Notes: generated from the sequence alone by a model not told the origin. Shown: positions 23,530 to 33,422, counted from the stretch's first letter. The stretch: 64,000 nt of DNA from Myroides odoratimimus (GCF_030326305.1 NZ_JACAKB010000007.1:87449-151448); one strand, 5' to 3'. Program-made: numbers and translations.

Positions 23530-23559
23530 AAAAAAAAGCTCTCCACTGTGGGAGAGCTT
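23530..23559 (-). terminator. terminator of the ferredoxin reductase gene
   Basis: AAGCTCTCC (23536-23544) pairs with GGAGAGCTT (23551-23559). On the minus strand it is followed by a run of nine T, 20 bp after the stop codon. Confidence 0.85.
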
Positions 23560-23578
23560 AGATTATAGCGTATATCTA

Positions 23579-24631
23579 TTATATATCGTCGTAGTCTATA
23601 TAGATTTCGTCTGATGTCACGATAGCTTGACATGATAGGATAAGTCCGTCTGCTATCTCATCATCTGTAAGGATACTGTTCTTCTTCATCACAGCAGATC
23701 CTTTAACGATCTTACACATACATGAGCTACAGATACCTCCCTGACATGAGTATGGAGCATCTATACCTGCTTTAAGTACACCGTTTAGTAATACTTCACT
23801 CTTCGGCATCTCGAAAGTAGCTTCTTCATCATCTACTAGCGCAGTCACCTTAGTAGTACCTCCTTCTGCCTGTACAGGATTTACACCATCTGTGTTAGGA
23901 GTGAAGATCTCAAAAGCGATTTTGTCTTTAGCAACTCCTCTATCTTGTAGAGTAGCACTTACAGTATCGATCATGTCTTCTGGACCACATAAGAAGAAAC
24001 GAGCGAACTCTTTTTCTTTGTGTTTGTTGTTTACTACGAAGTTGATCGCTGCTTTATCTATACGTCCGAAGATAGAATCGTTCTCTCTAATACGAGAGTA
24101 AACGAAGTGGATGAATAGACGCTCTGCGTATTGTTCTTGTAGTTTGTATAATTCGTCATGGAAGATAGTCTCTTCCGCATTTTTATTACCGTATACTAGT
24201 ACGAACTTGCTGTTAGGCTCTTGTTCTAATACTGTTTTTAGTATAGACATCACAGGAGTGATACCACTACCTGCTGCAAAGGCAGCATAGTTATTAGCTA
24301 CTGAAGCGCTAGGCTCAAAAGTGAATCTTCCTTCTGGATTCTCTACTTCTAGTTGGTCACCTGCTTTCAATGTTTCGTTTGCAAAAGTAGAGAACACACC
24401 GTGTTCTACTTTTTTTACTGCTACACGTACTTCTCCACTAGTAGGAGTAGAGCAGATAGAGTAAGCTCTACGGATCTCTTTCCCTTCGTGTTGGTGTTTA
24501 ATATTAAGATATTGACCTGCTGTGAATGCAAATTCCTCTTTTAGGTTGGCAGGAATATCAAATGCTATTGATACTGCATTAGGAGTTTCTCTGCGAACTT
24601 CTTTTACAGTTAATAGGTTGAATCTTGACAT
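23579..24631 (-). CDS. ferredoxin-NADP reductase-like flavoprotein with C-terminal 2Fe-2S domain
   Basis: A PaaE-like reductase of 350 residues from the ATG at 24631. It has an FAD domain with RRAYSIC (about 53-59), an NAD(P) domain with AAGSGITPVMSIL (about 119-131) and FFLCGPEDM (about 213-221), and a plant-type ferredoxin domain with the cluster ligands CQGGICSSC and a distal Cys in LSCQA near 337. It passes electrons from NADPH to an oxygenase or other acceptor. No oxygenase subunits are adjacent, so the partner is unknown. A TTG eight codons upstream falls inside the promoter box and is not the start. Confidence 0.87.
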   Translation of the reverse strand: MSRFNLLTVKEVRRETPNAVSIAFDIPANLKEEFAFTAGQYLNIKHQHEGKEIRRAYSICSTPTSGEVRVAVKKVEHGVFSTFANETLKAGDQLEVENPEGRFTFEPSASVANNYAAFAAGSGITPVMSILKTVLEQEPNSKFVLVYGNKNAEETIFHDELYKLQEQYAERLFIHFVYSRIRENDSIFGRIDKAAINFVVNNKHKEKEFARFFLCGPEDMIDTVSATLQDRGVAKDKIAFEIFTPNTDGVNPVQAEGGTTKVTALVDDEEATFEMPKSEVLLNGVLKAGIDAPYSCQGGICSSCMCKIVKGSAVMKKNSILTDDEIADGLILSCQAIVTSDEIYIDYDDI

Positions 24632-24653
24632 AGGTAGTTTAGTTTGAACTGAC

Positions 24654-24661
24654 AAAAATAC
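24654..24661 (-). promoter_or_regulatory. -7 box of the ferredoxin reductase gene
   Basis: TATTTTTG on the minus strand, 22 bp before the ATG at 24631. Its TTG can be misread as the start codon. Confidence 0.55.
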
Positions 24662-24928
24662 AAAAGAGAATGAGTTAAAGGTGTATTTAATGTTATAATG
24701 ACTAATTCTTTTACAGTTAATTAACGCTTTAGAACTTTCTCTACTTAGGTATTGTCTTATTCTGTGAGAGGATATAGTGGTATGAAGTCAATGAATATGA
24801 AGGTTAGCGATGTGATGAGGTATGAAGACTGTATGAGGTGTTCTGTTATTTAGTATAATATCATGGTCAAGGTGTAACAATGTAATAAATACAATGTCTA
24901 ATAGTTACTATTAAACAAAACCTAACCA

Positions 24929-27415
24929 ATGAAACAATTTGTTACACTTTTTATGCTTCTGTTTGGTTTGACTGTATTCGGCCAACTAAAGGGAAGTATA
25001 AAAGACTCAGAGGGTAAGCCCATTAGTTATACTACGGTGTATCTAGAAAAAAGCCAACAGAATACAATAAGTAATGAACAGGGACTATATGAGTTAAGCT
25101 TACCTCAGAAGGGAGAGTACACAGTCGTATATCAATTCTTAGGCTATAAGACGCTGCGAAAGAATATTACCTATACTGGTGCTGTCCAAGAGGTAAATGT
25201 GGTACTGGAGTCTGAAGACTTCATACTAGAAGATATCGTGATCACAGCTGGTAAGAATCCTGCAGATGATCTGATCCGTCTAGCGATAAAGAACAAACAG
25301 AAGAATACAGAGGGAATGTCTGCTTTCACTGCAGATTTTTATTCTAAAGGAATGCTGAAGACGCTGAAGATGTCTAAGTTTTTTCAAAAGAAGGTACAGG
25401 TGAATGGTAGTGGATTATCTGGTGTGGATTCACTAGGTAGAGGGATAGTGTATCTGTCAGAAACAGTGTCTAGCCTAAAGTACCAAAAACCACATAAACT
25501 AAAGGAGCATATCATAGCGTCTAAGGTGAGTGGGAGTAATAGTGGATATAGCTTTAATACTGCGGATGAGTCCTTCTATGACTTCTATGATAATCATATC
25601 GTGATCGGTGAGATGGATACTAAACTAATCTCTCCGATAGCAGATGCAGCGTTCTCATACTATAAATATACGCTAGAGGCTACCTTCAGAGATAAAGGGG
25701 TATTGATTAATAAAATCAAGGTAACGCCTAAGTCATCAGTTCAGCCTGTGTTCTCAGGTGATCTATACTTAGTAGATGGGATAGGGGCTATCTATGGTAT
25801 AGATTTAAAGGTAACAGGGGTAAGTGTACAGCAGCCATTGATAGAGGAGATCAATGTAAGTCAGAACTTTAGTTATAATGAGGAGAATAAGAGCTGGGTG
25901 AAGCGCTCGCAGAACCTTGACTTAGTCTTTGGAGCATTAGGAGTACGGATACAAGCGGTGTTCTTAAGTGTGTTTAACAGCTATAACTTCACACCTAATT
26001 TCACTAGAGCGAGCTTTGATAAAGAGATTTTATCCTTTGCGAAGGATGTGAATAAGAAAGGGGATGATTTCTGGAAAGAGAATAGATTATTTGCTTTGTC
26101 AGAAGAGGAGTTGAATGATTATCGCGTGAAGGATAGTATAAGATTAGTGAAAGAGTCTCCTGCATATAAAGATAGTATTCGCAAGAAACACAATAGATTT
26201 AAAATAGGTGATGTGTTCGGTGGGTATAACTATAGAGGAGAAGATAATAAGTATAGTATCGGCTACACAGGGTTAATAGGAATTGATAAACCTGGGTTTA
26301 ATACTGTGCAGGGGTTCAATATGAATACAGCTGTGTATGGTTCTATCTACGATAAGGATAAGATAGGGTATACTTATGGTAGAGCTAGTTTTGACTACGG
26401 GTTTGCCTCTGATAGGCTGAGAGTGTATGGAAAGCTATTGCGCCAGTTTAAGGGAGCATCTAAGTCAGCAGTATATATAGAAGGAGGGAGTAAGATAGAA
26501 CAGTATAATAAGGAGAATATACCAGAACTACTGAATACTGCATTCTCCCTATTAATGAGAAAGAACTATGCGAAGTATTATAATCACAATGATGTGTATG
26601 TGGGGTATTACGGTCAGTTCTTCAATGAAGCTCTAAAGGTACACAGTGCGATAGGGTATGAGGATAGAAGTCCGCTGTATAATAATGCGAATGGCTCATT
26701 CTATAAGGGTAGTAGAGCTTATACCTCTAATGATCCGTTAGCTCCTCTAGATATGAACAGTAGTCCGATCACGAATCATCATCTATACAAGTTTAGGGTA
26801 GGTACTACGCTATCTTTAGGGATGAACTATGTAAGCTATCCTACTAAGCGTATCTATATGCGCAATCCTAACTATCCTCTGATAGAGGTGAACTATGAAA
26901 AGGGATTCAGTGGCAGTGAGAAAGGATTAGAGTATGATAAGCTAGAAGCTAGATTTAGCCAAGGACTAACGGTGAGCAATAAAGGGAGATTTGAGTATAA
27001 TGTATTAATGGGTAAATATTTTGGTGCTGATAATATCTCTTATGTGGATAGAAAACACTTCACAGGTAACGAGACTCATCTAAACATCACGAATGATAGA
27101 TTGACTTCGTTTAATTTATTACCATATTATGCTTTGAGTACGAATAAGTCTTATGTAGAGAGTCATTTTGAGTATGATTTTAAGGGATTCTTGATTAATA
27201 AGGTTCCATTGCTAAGAGAGACAGGATGGAATGTAGTATTAGGGTACCACAATGCTATGGTAAGCGATATAAAGCCATATCACGAGTTTACAGCAGGTCT
27301 GTCTAACTTCGGATTTGGTAAGGTTAATTTCTTCCGTATAGACTATGTACGCTCTTATCAAGGAGGGATGTTTGCTAGAGACGGTATTATGATAGGAGTG
27401 AAGAAGAGCTTCTAG
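24929..27415 (+). CDS. DUF5686 outer-membrane protein with carboxypeptidase regulatory-like domain
   Basis: An 828-residue exported protein. A signal peptide (1-18, ending VFGQ) is followed by a CarboxypepD_reg-like beta-sandwich (about 20-95, LKGSIKDSEGKPISYTTVYL), a linker (VITAGKNPADDLIRLAIKNK) and a long DUF5686 region (about 125-828) rich in aromatic beta strands, ending in Phe as outer-membrane barrels do. It resembles the N-terminus of TonB-dependent receptors but lacks a plug domain. The role is unknown; surface assembly or transport is likely. It is a single-gene unit. Confidence 0.85.
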   Translation: MKQFVTLFMLLFGLTVFGQLKGSIKDSEGKPISYTTVYLEKSQQNTISNEQGLYELSLPQKGEYTVVYQFLGYKTLRKNITYTGAVQEVNVVLESEDFILEDIVITAGKNPADDLIRLAIKNKQKNTEGMSAFTADFYSKGMLKTLKMSKFFQKKVQVNGSGLSGVDSLGRGIVYLSETVSSLKYQKPHKLKEHIIASKVSGSNSGYSFNTADESFYDFYDNHIVIGEMDTKLISPIADAAFSYYKYTLEATFRDKGVLINKIKVTPKSSVQPVFSGDLYLVDGIGAIYGIDLKVTGVSVQQPLIEEINVSQNFSYNEENKSWVKRSQNLDLVFGALGVRIQAVFLSVFNSYNFTPNFTRASFDKEILSFAKDVNKKGDDFWKENRLFALSEEELNDYRVKDSIRLVKESPAYKDSIRKKHNRFKIGDVFGGYNYRGEDNKYSIGYTGLIGIDKPGFNTVQGFNMNTAVYGSIYDKDKIGYTYGRASFDYGFASDRLRVYGKLLRQFKGASKSAVYIEGGSKIEQYNKENIPELLNTAFSLLMRKNYAKYYNHNDVYVGYYGQFFNEALKVHSAIGYEDRSPLYNNANGSFYKGSRAYTSNDPLAPLDMNSSPITNHHLYKFRVGTTLSLGMNYVSYPTKRIYMRNPNYPLIEVNYEKGFSGSEKGLEYDKLEARFSQGLTVSNKGRFEYNVLMGKYFGADNISYVDRKHFTGNETHLNITNDRLTSFNLLPYYALSTNKSYVESHFEYDFKGFLINKVPLLRETGWNVVLGYHNAMVSDIKPYHEFTAGLSNFGFGKVNFFRIDYVRSYQGGMFARDGIMIGVKKSF

Positions 27416-27499
27416 TTAATCATCCACTATTGTTAGATATAGATAACCCTTATGATGCATATTGTGATTATAAGGGTCTATATGTATAAGAATATAAAA

Positions 27500-27535
27500 A
27501 AACACCTCATCTAGATCAGATGAGGTGTTTTTAAT
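27500..27535. terminator. bidirectional terminator
   Basis: AAACACCTCATCT (27500-27512) and AGATGAGGTGTTT (27518-27530) form a perfect 13-bp stem flanked by A and T tracts. It serves the DUF5686 gene (+) and pheS (-). Confidence 0.9.
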
Positions 27536-27551
27536 ATATATCGTTTTCTTA

Positions 27552-28568
27552 TTAGAAGTTCGATTTAAATTGTTCTAAGAAACGTACATCGTTCTCAAAG
27601 AACATACGGATATCTCCGATTTGGTATAATAGCATAGCAATACGCTCTATCCCCATACCAAAGGCAAAACCACTGTACTCAGTAGGGTCGATATTACAGT
27701 TCTTAAGAACGTTAGGGTCAACCATACCACATCCCATGATCTCTAACCACCCTGTACCTTTAGTAATACGGTAGTCTGTCTCAGTCTTTAATCCCCAATA
27801 GATATCTACCTCAGCACTAGGTTCAGTAAATGGGAAGTATGATGGACGTAATCTAATCTTAGATTTACCAAACATCTCTTTAGTGAAGTATAACAAAGTC
27901 TGTTTTAAGTCAGCAAAAGAAACATCTTTATCAATGTAAAGACCTTCTACTTGGTGGAATATACAGTGTGAGCGAGATGATATAGCTTCGTTTCTAAATA
28001 CACGCCCTGGAGATATAGTTCTCAGAGGTGGTGTATTCTTCTCCATATAACGAGTCTGTACAGATGAAGTATGTGTACGTAATAGTTGTTCTGGATTCGT
28101 CTGAACGAAGAATGTATCTTGCATATCACGAGCTGGGTGATACTCAGGGAAGTTCAACGCAGAGAAGTTATGCCAATCATCTTCAATCTCTGGACCTTCA
28201 GAGATGTTAAAACCAATGTTATTAAAGATATCAACGATTTGGTTCTTAACAATTGAGATAGGGTGTCTAGACCCGATCTCTAGAGGGTAACCTGGACGTG
28301 TTAAGTCTCCATAAAGACCTTGCACATCTTTAGATTCTAGTTCATCTTGAATAGATTTTACTTTATTCTCGACAGTGCTTTTTAATAGATTGATAGCTTG
28401 ACCAAACTCTTTTTTCTGCTCATTAGGCACCGTTTTAAAGTGTGCAAATAAGTCGTTTAAAATTCCTTTTTTAGATAAGAATTTAATTCTAAATGTTTCA
28501 AGCGTCTCTTTATTATCGGTGTTAAAGTGTTCCGCTTCACCGATGTATTCTTTTATTTTATCTATCAT
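27552..28568 (-). CDS. pheS: phenylalanyl-tRNA synthetase alpha subunit
   Basis: PheS carries the class II catalytic core that charges tRNA-Phe, in complex with PheT. From the ATG at 28568 it has 338 residues, the normal size; the frame is open seven codons further, but the conserved start MIDKIKEYI fits. Motif 2 ([22 protein letters not shown] region), the HQVEGLYID segment and motif 3 ([14 protein letters not shown]) are visible. pheT is not adjacent. A TAAATTTG box (28587-28594, minus strand) lies 18 bp upstream. Confidence 0.96.
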   Translation of the reverse strand: MIDKIKEYIGEAEHFNTDNKETLETFRIKFLSKKGILNDLFAHFKTVPNEQKKEFGQAINLLKSTVENKVKSIQDELESKDVQGLYGDLTRPGYPLEIGSRHPISIVKNQIVDIFNNIGFNISEGPEIEDDWHNFSALNFPEYHPARDMQDTFFVQTNPEQLLRTHTSSVQTRYMEKNTPPLRTISPGRVFRNEAISSRSHCIFHQVEGLYIDKDVSFADLKQTLLYFTKEMFGKSKIRLRPSYFPFTEPSAEVDIYWGLKTETDYRITKGTGWLEIMGCGMVDPNVLKNCNIDPTEYSGFAFGMGIERIAMLLYQIGDIRMFFENDVRFLEQFKSNF

Positions 28569-28654
28569 CTTAAGTAAAGTAAAAAGCAAATTTACTGCTT
28601 TTCAATTAGACATAAAATTATAAACAGCTATAATTTTTATAATTGTTTCTTATG

Positions 28655-29011
28655 TTAGTCAATAAACTTACTTTCTAAGAAGTAATTGACTATCGCTTCT
28701 TTCATTAAAACCGATTGTTCACCAGCTTTAAGGCTAGGTAGGTTTTCTTTTACATTATAGTGTGGCCATCCGTCCTGGTCAAAGTGATCAAACTCGTAAT
28801 AACCATAAGGTTCTAATAGACGACAGATAGCGATATGCATTAAGTTCACTTTGTCGTCTTTTTTATATCTCTTTTTGATTTTACCTAGTTCTTGTACTCC
28901 GATTAAATATATGATAGCTTCTAAGTCTAGTGTCTCTCCGTCTCCGAATCGGTCAGATACTTTCTGAACGACAGCGTCCCATCTAGCTTTTAATTGTTCG
29001 TCTCTTGCCAT
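28655..29011 (-). CDS. conserved small protein of unknown function
   Basis: A 118-residue soluble, acidic protein with no signal peptide or membrane helix. It is helical at the N-terminus and has a YYEFDHFDQDGWPHYNVKENLP segment in the middle. I have seen similar proteins only in Flavobacteriaceae and cannot name a family or function. A TATATTTG box on the minus strand (29032-29039) supports independent expression. It is divergent from cvpA. Confidence 0.65.
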   Translation of the reverse strand: MARDEQLKARWDAVVQKVSDRFGDGETLDLEAIIYLIGVQELGKIKKRYKKDDKVNLMHIAICRLLEPYGYYEFDHFDQDGWPHYNVKENLPSLKAGEQSVLMKEAIVNYFLESKFID

Positions 29012-29070
29012 ATTGTTAGTTGTAATGGTGACAAATATACTACAGTTCTGCTCTATTGTAATTAATAGAA

Positions 29071-29099
29071 TTGTAATATCTTCGCACAGAATATATTTG
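29071..29099 (+). promoter_or_regulatory. promoter of cvpA, almost leaderless
   Basis: TTG (29071-29073), 18 bp, TATATTTG (29092-29099). Transcription would begin near 29104-29106, one to three bases before the ATG at 29107. Confidence 0.55.
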
Positions 29100-29106
29100 A
29101 GTATTT

Positions 29107-29649
29107 ATGTTTTTAGATATTATATGCCTTATCGCCGTTATTTTTGCTATTATAAAAGGAGCTAGAGATGGTTTTTTTATTTCGGTAGTTTCTTTTCTAT
29201 CTCTATTTATCGGAATAATAGGAGCATTGAAATTCTCAAATATTATAAAAGAATTTCTGATGAATTCTCTAGGATGGGAATCACCTTCTATTCCTTTACT
29301 CGCTTTTGTATTGGCTTTTGTGCTGGCAGTATTAGCCGCACGATTCATTGCTCAGTTAGCAACTAAGTTTGTACAAGCAGTATTCTTAGGACTGTTTAAC
29401 AGACTCTTTGGGGCTGTATTTCAGATCTTGATCGTGATCTTAGTAGGAAGTATCTTTCTCTCTATATTCGATGAGGTTAACTCGATATTTAAGTTCGTCA
29501 GTCATGAGACATTAATGAACTCAACTAGTTATAAAATATATGTATCTCTGTCTGAGTCATTATTACCTAGTTTATATGACTTAGTTAAATCTCTGTTCTC
29601 TAAGAGTATCGATATGATACAAGATATAAAAGAACCGGAAAAGATCTAG
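29107..29649 (+). CDS. cvpA: CvpA family membrane protein
   Basis: A 180-residue protein with four membrane helices (about 3-20, 28-48, 60-82, 100-122), beginning MFLDIICLIAVIFAIIKGARDGFF, the usual CvpA opening with the conserved KGxRxG turn. CvpA proteins are inner-membrane proteins linked to colicin V production and bile or envelope stress; the biochemical role is not settled. The 3' end overlaps batE tail to tail by 4 bp. Confidence 0.85.
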   Translation: MFLDIICLIAVIFAIIKGARDGFFISVVSFLSLFIGIIGALKFSNIIKEFLMNSLGWESPSIPLLAFVLAFVLAVLAARFIAQLATKFVQAVFLGLFNRLFGAVFQILIVILVGSIFLSIFDEVNSIFKFVSHETLMNSTSYKIYVSLSESLLPSLYDLVKSLFSKSIDMIQDIKEPEKI

Positions 29650-30404
29650 ATATACTTAATCGTATTCTCTTCTATCCATCCTTCTTGCTGATCATCTAGT
29701 CTTACTCTGATCCACAATGCTTTTTTCTCTAAGATATACACTTTAGTACCCTCGTGTAGTTCTTTTAGTGTACGAGAGGTGTTCTTCGCGTCTTCTTTAA
29801 GGTTTACCTTTTCAGTAAATAAGATAGCAGCTGTAGTCTTAGAAGCATACTTCTTCTCAAAAGTAGCAGCGTATACGCTACCTCCTATCACTAGGATAGA
29901 AACAAGCATCAATACAAAACTAATGCGTTTAATAGTACTGTTGTGATTCAGATAATATACCACAAAACACAATAGTACGACAAAGGCCATTACTGTAGCT
30001 AGTGTAGCCCATTGGTCAACGGATAGCTTACCTAATGTCTGGTGTAGTATGTCTTCGTTATCATACTGCTTCACTATCGTAATATCGTCTATAAGCTCTT
30101 TGCGCGCATAGTTTAGATTAGTCTCTGTAGCAGTGTCACTAGGATTAAGCTTTAATGCCTTCTCATAGTAATAAACAGCATTGACATAATCACGTGTTTT
30201 ATAATAAGCATTCGCTAGATTAAAGAATACTTCTGGTGAAGAAGTTTCTTGTTTCTCTATGGCTTTAAAGGCTGTGATCGCTTCGCTATATTTTTCTTTT
30301 TGATACAGGGCATTCCCCTTGTCAAATTGTTGTTTCCAAGAATCCGTTTGTGCCCATGTATGAAAGCTCAAAACAAATATAAAAAGAGTGATGATGTGTT
30401 TCAT
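29646..30404 (-). CDS. batE: BatE, TPR and SH3-domain membrane protein
   Basis: Last gene of the Bat operon, 252 residues. It has a signal peptide (1-18), a TPR region (about 22-105, with FNLANAYYKTRDYVNAVYYYE), two membrane helices (about 134-150 and 158-178) and a C-terminal SH3-like domain (about 190-252, with WIRVRLDDQQEGWIE). Bat proteins were described as aiding aerotolerance in Bacteroides; BatE is thought to act with BatA-D at the inner membrane and periplasm. It starts 6 bp after batD. Confidence 0.86.
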   Translation of the reverse strand: MKHIITLFIFVLSFHTWAQTDSWKQQFDKGNALYQKEKYSEAITAFKAIEKQETSSPEVFFNLANAYYKTRDYVNAVYYYEKALKLNPSDTATETNLNYARKELIDDITIVKQYDNEDILHQTLGKLSVDQWATLATVMAFVVLLCFVVYYLNHNSTIKRISFVLMLVSILVIGGSVYAATFEKKYASKTTAAILFTEKVNLKEDAKNTSRTLKELHEGTKVYILEKKALWIRVRLDDQQEGWIEENTIKYI

Positions 30405-30410
30405 GTTGGT

Positions 30411-32171
30411 CTATTTGAATTGTTTTTCTAATTCAGAGATTACTGTAATTGCATTGTCATAGTCCTTATTGATATTAACTTGATCAGTCGGAGCGTAGCG
30501 CGCCCATTCACAAGCGTTCTTTATATCCATAAAGTTCTTAATAGCTTCTTCAGTAATATTTCTATCCGTTAGAATCTCTGTAATGTTTTCATTGCTCATC
30601 TCACTAGTCACCATGTCTAACTTCGCTTTTAGGAAGTTGTGTAGACAGCGCTCTAGTGCTTCATAGAACAATTCTTTGTTATTGATGTTTTTCTTCGCTT
30701 CTCCTAAGTATTTTCTAGCTAGTTTATTGTTGTTTCTCAATCGGATACCATCAGTGTCTGATGCATATCTACGACGCTGTATCACGACAAGTAAGAATAA
30801 CGGTATAGCTGCGAATGGTAGTACTGTAAGGACGTAGAATAACGTAGTGTCCCAATATGTGCTAGTAGAAGCTTCTACTACTGTAGGTGTAGCTTTATTC
30901 GGTTGGAACAATTCGCTCTTATCTACTACGTCTGTGTCTTTTGCTTCTGTATTAGTTGGCAAGGTAGGTCCCTCTAGTACATTGATCGCTAAACTGTCAA
31001 TGTGAATAGTCTTATACTTCTTAGTACTTAAGTCAAAGTATGAGAACTCCATAGGATCAATCATATAATCCCCTTTATACTGAGGGATAATGATGTAATC
31101 GTTCACTCTGCTACCTTGCATACCGTGTACTCCAGAAGTAATCTTATCTGAACTAGTAGGGTCATACATCTCTAGAGCAGAGTGTGCAGTAGGGGTAGGT
31201 ATAGTCAATAAATTCAAGTTACCCTTACCTGCAACTTCAACTTTTAGGTTTAGTTGTTCACCTGATTTAAGGCTTGTCTTAGTTGGAGTTACTTTAAATG
31301 TAAATGTCCCAACCCCCCCAGAGAAGTTATCGGGCTTACCTGCTTCTGGAAGGTCTTTTGCCTTGATCGTTACTCTACCTGTACTGTATTCTTTCTCCAT
31401 ATACCCAAACTCTGGATATCCGAAGAAGTCACGTCTACCTGTAGGAACTTCTGCTTGTATCATTAACTCTAGAGGATCTATACTAAGATTACCTGCTTCT
31501 TGAGCCATTAATACATCTTGTTTTAATACAATGTAATTATAATCTATCCCTTTATACTTACCAAGCTTCACTTCAGGTCGTCTAGGGATGTCTACATTGT
31601 GCACCCAGAACTTCTCATAAGTAGGTATTTTTCTTCCTGTATATCCTGCGATATTGGTATTGAAGTACAGTTTATACGTTATCGTTACAGGTTCGTTTAT
31701 ATAAGGATTCTGATTCGTCACCTCAGCGACTAGATGTATTTCATCTAGAGCTTTCTGCTGTACTTGATTATATTGCTGTCTAGGGTCTTGCTTTGCTACA
31801 GCATCAGATACTGTGATGGTAATCGGTTTGGTTTTATAGACCTGTCCTTCTATTTCTATAGATGCTGAACCTATAGATAGAGTTCCTTTCTTCTTCGGTT
31901 GTAAGAAGTAAGAATAGGTTTTATTAAAAGATTTTTTACCATTTACCCAAGAGTAGCTAACAGATTGGTTAGGACCTCCAACTACAGTGAAATTGTCAAA
32001 ACGAGGAGGAGAGAAGTTATCTCCATCTTGGTTCATAGCAAAGTCAACGCGAACATTGTCGTTAAGCGGTATGTTATCTCTACTTACTGTTGCTTCAAAG
32101 CTGATTTGAGCTAAGATTGCTTGAGTGCAAATCAGAGCGAATAATAATATGTAGTAACGCAGTGTTTTCAT
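30411..32171 (-). CDS. batD: BatD, oxygen-tolerance protein (full-length copy)
   Basis: A 586-residue exported protein: signal peptide (1-21), several beta-sandwich repeats of the BatD family (about 22-420), one membrane helix (about 446-466) and a helical cytoplasmic tail (about 480-586). The N-terminal 22 residues are identical to those of the upstream paralog except for one residue, and a 79-bp DNA block around the start codon is shared with it. This is therefore one product of a tandem duplication and the only full-length one. Family role: aerotolerance, mechanism unclear. Confidence 0.9.
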   Translation of the reverse strand: MKTLRYYILLFALICTQAILAQISFEATVSRDNIPLNDNVRVDFAMNQDGDNFSPPRFDNFTVVGGPNQSVSYSWVNGKKSFNKTYSYFLQPKKKGTLSIGSASIEIEGQVYKTKPITITVSDAVAKQDPRQQYNQVQQKALDEIHLVAEVTNQNPYINEPVTITYKLYFNTNIAGYTGRKIPTYEKFWVHNVDIPRRPEVKLGKYKGIDYNYIVLKQDVLMAQEAGNLSIDPLELMIQAEVPTGRRDFFGYPEFGYMEKEYSTGRVTIKAKDLPEAGKPDNFSGGVGTFTFKVTPTKTSLKSGEQLNLKVEVAGKGNLNLLTIPTPTAHSALEMYDPTSSDKITSGVHGMQGSRVNDYIIIPQYKGDYMIDPMEFSYFDLSTKKYKTIHIDSLAINVLEGPTLPTNTEAKDTDVVDKSELFQPNKATPTVVEASTSTYWDTTLFYVLTVLPFAAIPLFLLVVIQRRRYASDTDGIRLRNNNKLARKYLGEAKKNINNKELFYEALERCLHNFLKAKLDMVTSEMSNENITEILTDRNITEEAIKNFMDIKNACEWARYAPTDQVNINKDYDNAITVISELEKQFK

Positions 32172-32193
32172 TGTATTCTACCAGTCTTTTTTT
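32115..32193. repeat. 79-bp direct repeat, copy A
   Basis: Identical to 33344-33422 over all 79 bp. It covers the signal-peptide coding end of batD, its start and the upstream bases, which carry the last codons of batC (KKDW, stop). Here no batC gene is attached, so this is the copied joint of a tandem duplication of 1,229 bp. Confidence 0.9.
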
Positions 32194-32212
32194 ACTTTTC
32201 GTTTAACTATTG

Positions 32213-33400
32213 TTAATCAGTTACTGTTATTGTGATGCTTTCAGTGTGTATTGTGATATACTTTTTCTTTTGAGGGTCAAAGTAAGTGAATTCTATTGGA
32301 TTTATTGTAAATGTTCCTACTTGTTGTGGAGTTAAGGTATAAGAACTGAAAATACTTCCTATTACTCCTGTTTTATTTACCTCTATTTTATCATCCGTTT
32401 CTGGATCTGATATCGTTGTCTTAATATTGCTAAGAGTAAGGGGAGGTAATTCAATAATTGGAATATTTCCTATACCAGTTACCTCAAGTTTAATAGTTAG
32501 TTTTTCTCCCGATTTTACTTTTAAAGCACTAGGTACAACTTTAAAATCAAAAGTACCTACAGCTTTAGAAAAGTTCTTAGGTTTATCTTTTTTAGGAAGT
32601 GGTTTAACTTTGATGGTTAGGTTGTTCGATGTATAATCTTTCTCAATAGTTTCATCTAAAATTGTTGGCAAATTAGAAAGGCGTTTTTTATATAATGGGA
32701 TTTTTAGTGATATATCCTCAGCTTTTTTCTCTTGTTTACCAATAGTTAACATACAATAAATGCTACTGTAAAGTTTAGCAACGTATTTTTCTGTTCTATT
32801 AATTGTTGTTTTTTTATAGAAAGTAGTATCACTTAATGAATTTGATATATCAAAATAATGTTTAAAAACAGGGTGTTTCTCAGTTAAAAAACCGTTGATA
32901 GGTATAGTAGTAAGTATGTAATGATCTATTATAGCAAAATCATTTTCATAAACCGTTGGATTACGTGCTTTAAGTGTATATCGTATGTTATTTAAATCAG
33001 TATCTTTTAAATAAATTTCAGGAACAATGTCATTAGAGACAGTAATATTTATCGGTTCAGTTCTATAGATACGTTTATTTATCTCAATAGAAGTAGGTTC
33101 AATAGTGAGTATCCCTTCTATTTTTGGTTTTACAACATAAAAGTAGGTTTTTTTATAAATTCTTTCACCGTTCATCCAAGAAGTACTAACTGATTGATTA
33201 GGGCCTTCTACGATAGTGAAGTTGTTAAATATAGGAGGTGTAAAGTTATCACCATCTTGATTTATAGTGAAAAGTACACGTACTGTATGATTTAAAGGTA
33301 CACTGTCTCTACTCACTGCCACCTCAAAGTTCACCTGGGCTATGATTGCTTGAGTGCAAATCAGAGCGAATAATAATATGTAGTAACGCAGTGTTTTCAT
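32213..33400 (-). CDS. second BatD-like protein, shortened paralog
   Basis: A 395-residue paralog of the neighbouring batD. The signal peptide is nearly identical (MKTLRYYILLFALICTQAI), and the first domain is about half conserved (VSRDSVPLNHTVRV, NQDGDNFTPP, GPNQSVS). The sequence then diverges. It ends in the periplasmic beta-sandwich region (TIHTESITITVTD) and lacks the membrane helix and cytoplasmic tail of batD, so it would be a soluble periplasmic protein. It lies between batC and batD in the same direction. It may be a decoy, an extra subunit or a gene in decay. Confidence 0.82.
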   Translation of the reverse strand: MKTLRYYILLFALICTQAIIAQVNFEVAVSRDSVPLNHTVRVLFTINQDGDNFTPPIFNNFTIVEGPNQSVSTSWMNGERIYKKTYFYVVKPKIEGILTIEPTSIEINKRIYRTEPINITVSNDIVPEIYLKDTDLNNIRYTLKARNPTVYENDFAIIDHYILTTIPINGFLTEKHPVFKHYFDISNSLSDTTFYKKTTINRTEKYVAKLYSSIYCMLTIGKQEKKAEDISLKIPLYKKRLSNLPTILDETIEKDYTSNNLTIKVKPLPKKDKPKNFSKAVGTFDFKVVPSALKVKSGEKLTIKLEVTGIGNIPIIELPPLTLSNIKTTISDPETDDKIEVNKTGVIGSIFSSYTLTPQQVGTFTINPIEFTYFDPQKKKYITIHTESITITVTD

Positions 33401-33422
33401 TGTATTCTACCAGTCTTTTTTT
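33344..33422. repeat. 79-bp direct repeat, copy B
   Basis: Spans the end of batC (KKDW, stop) and the beginning of the shortened batD paralog. Identical to 32115-32193. It is the original batC-batD joint. Confidence 0.9.

Noticed and set aside
24770-24850. Repeated ATGAAG/ATGAGG words before the DUF5686 gene
   Set aside because: No regular spacing and no inverted partner; likely low-complexity sequence.
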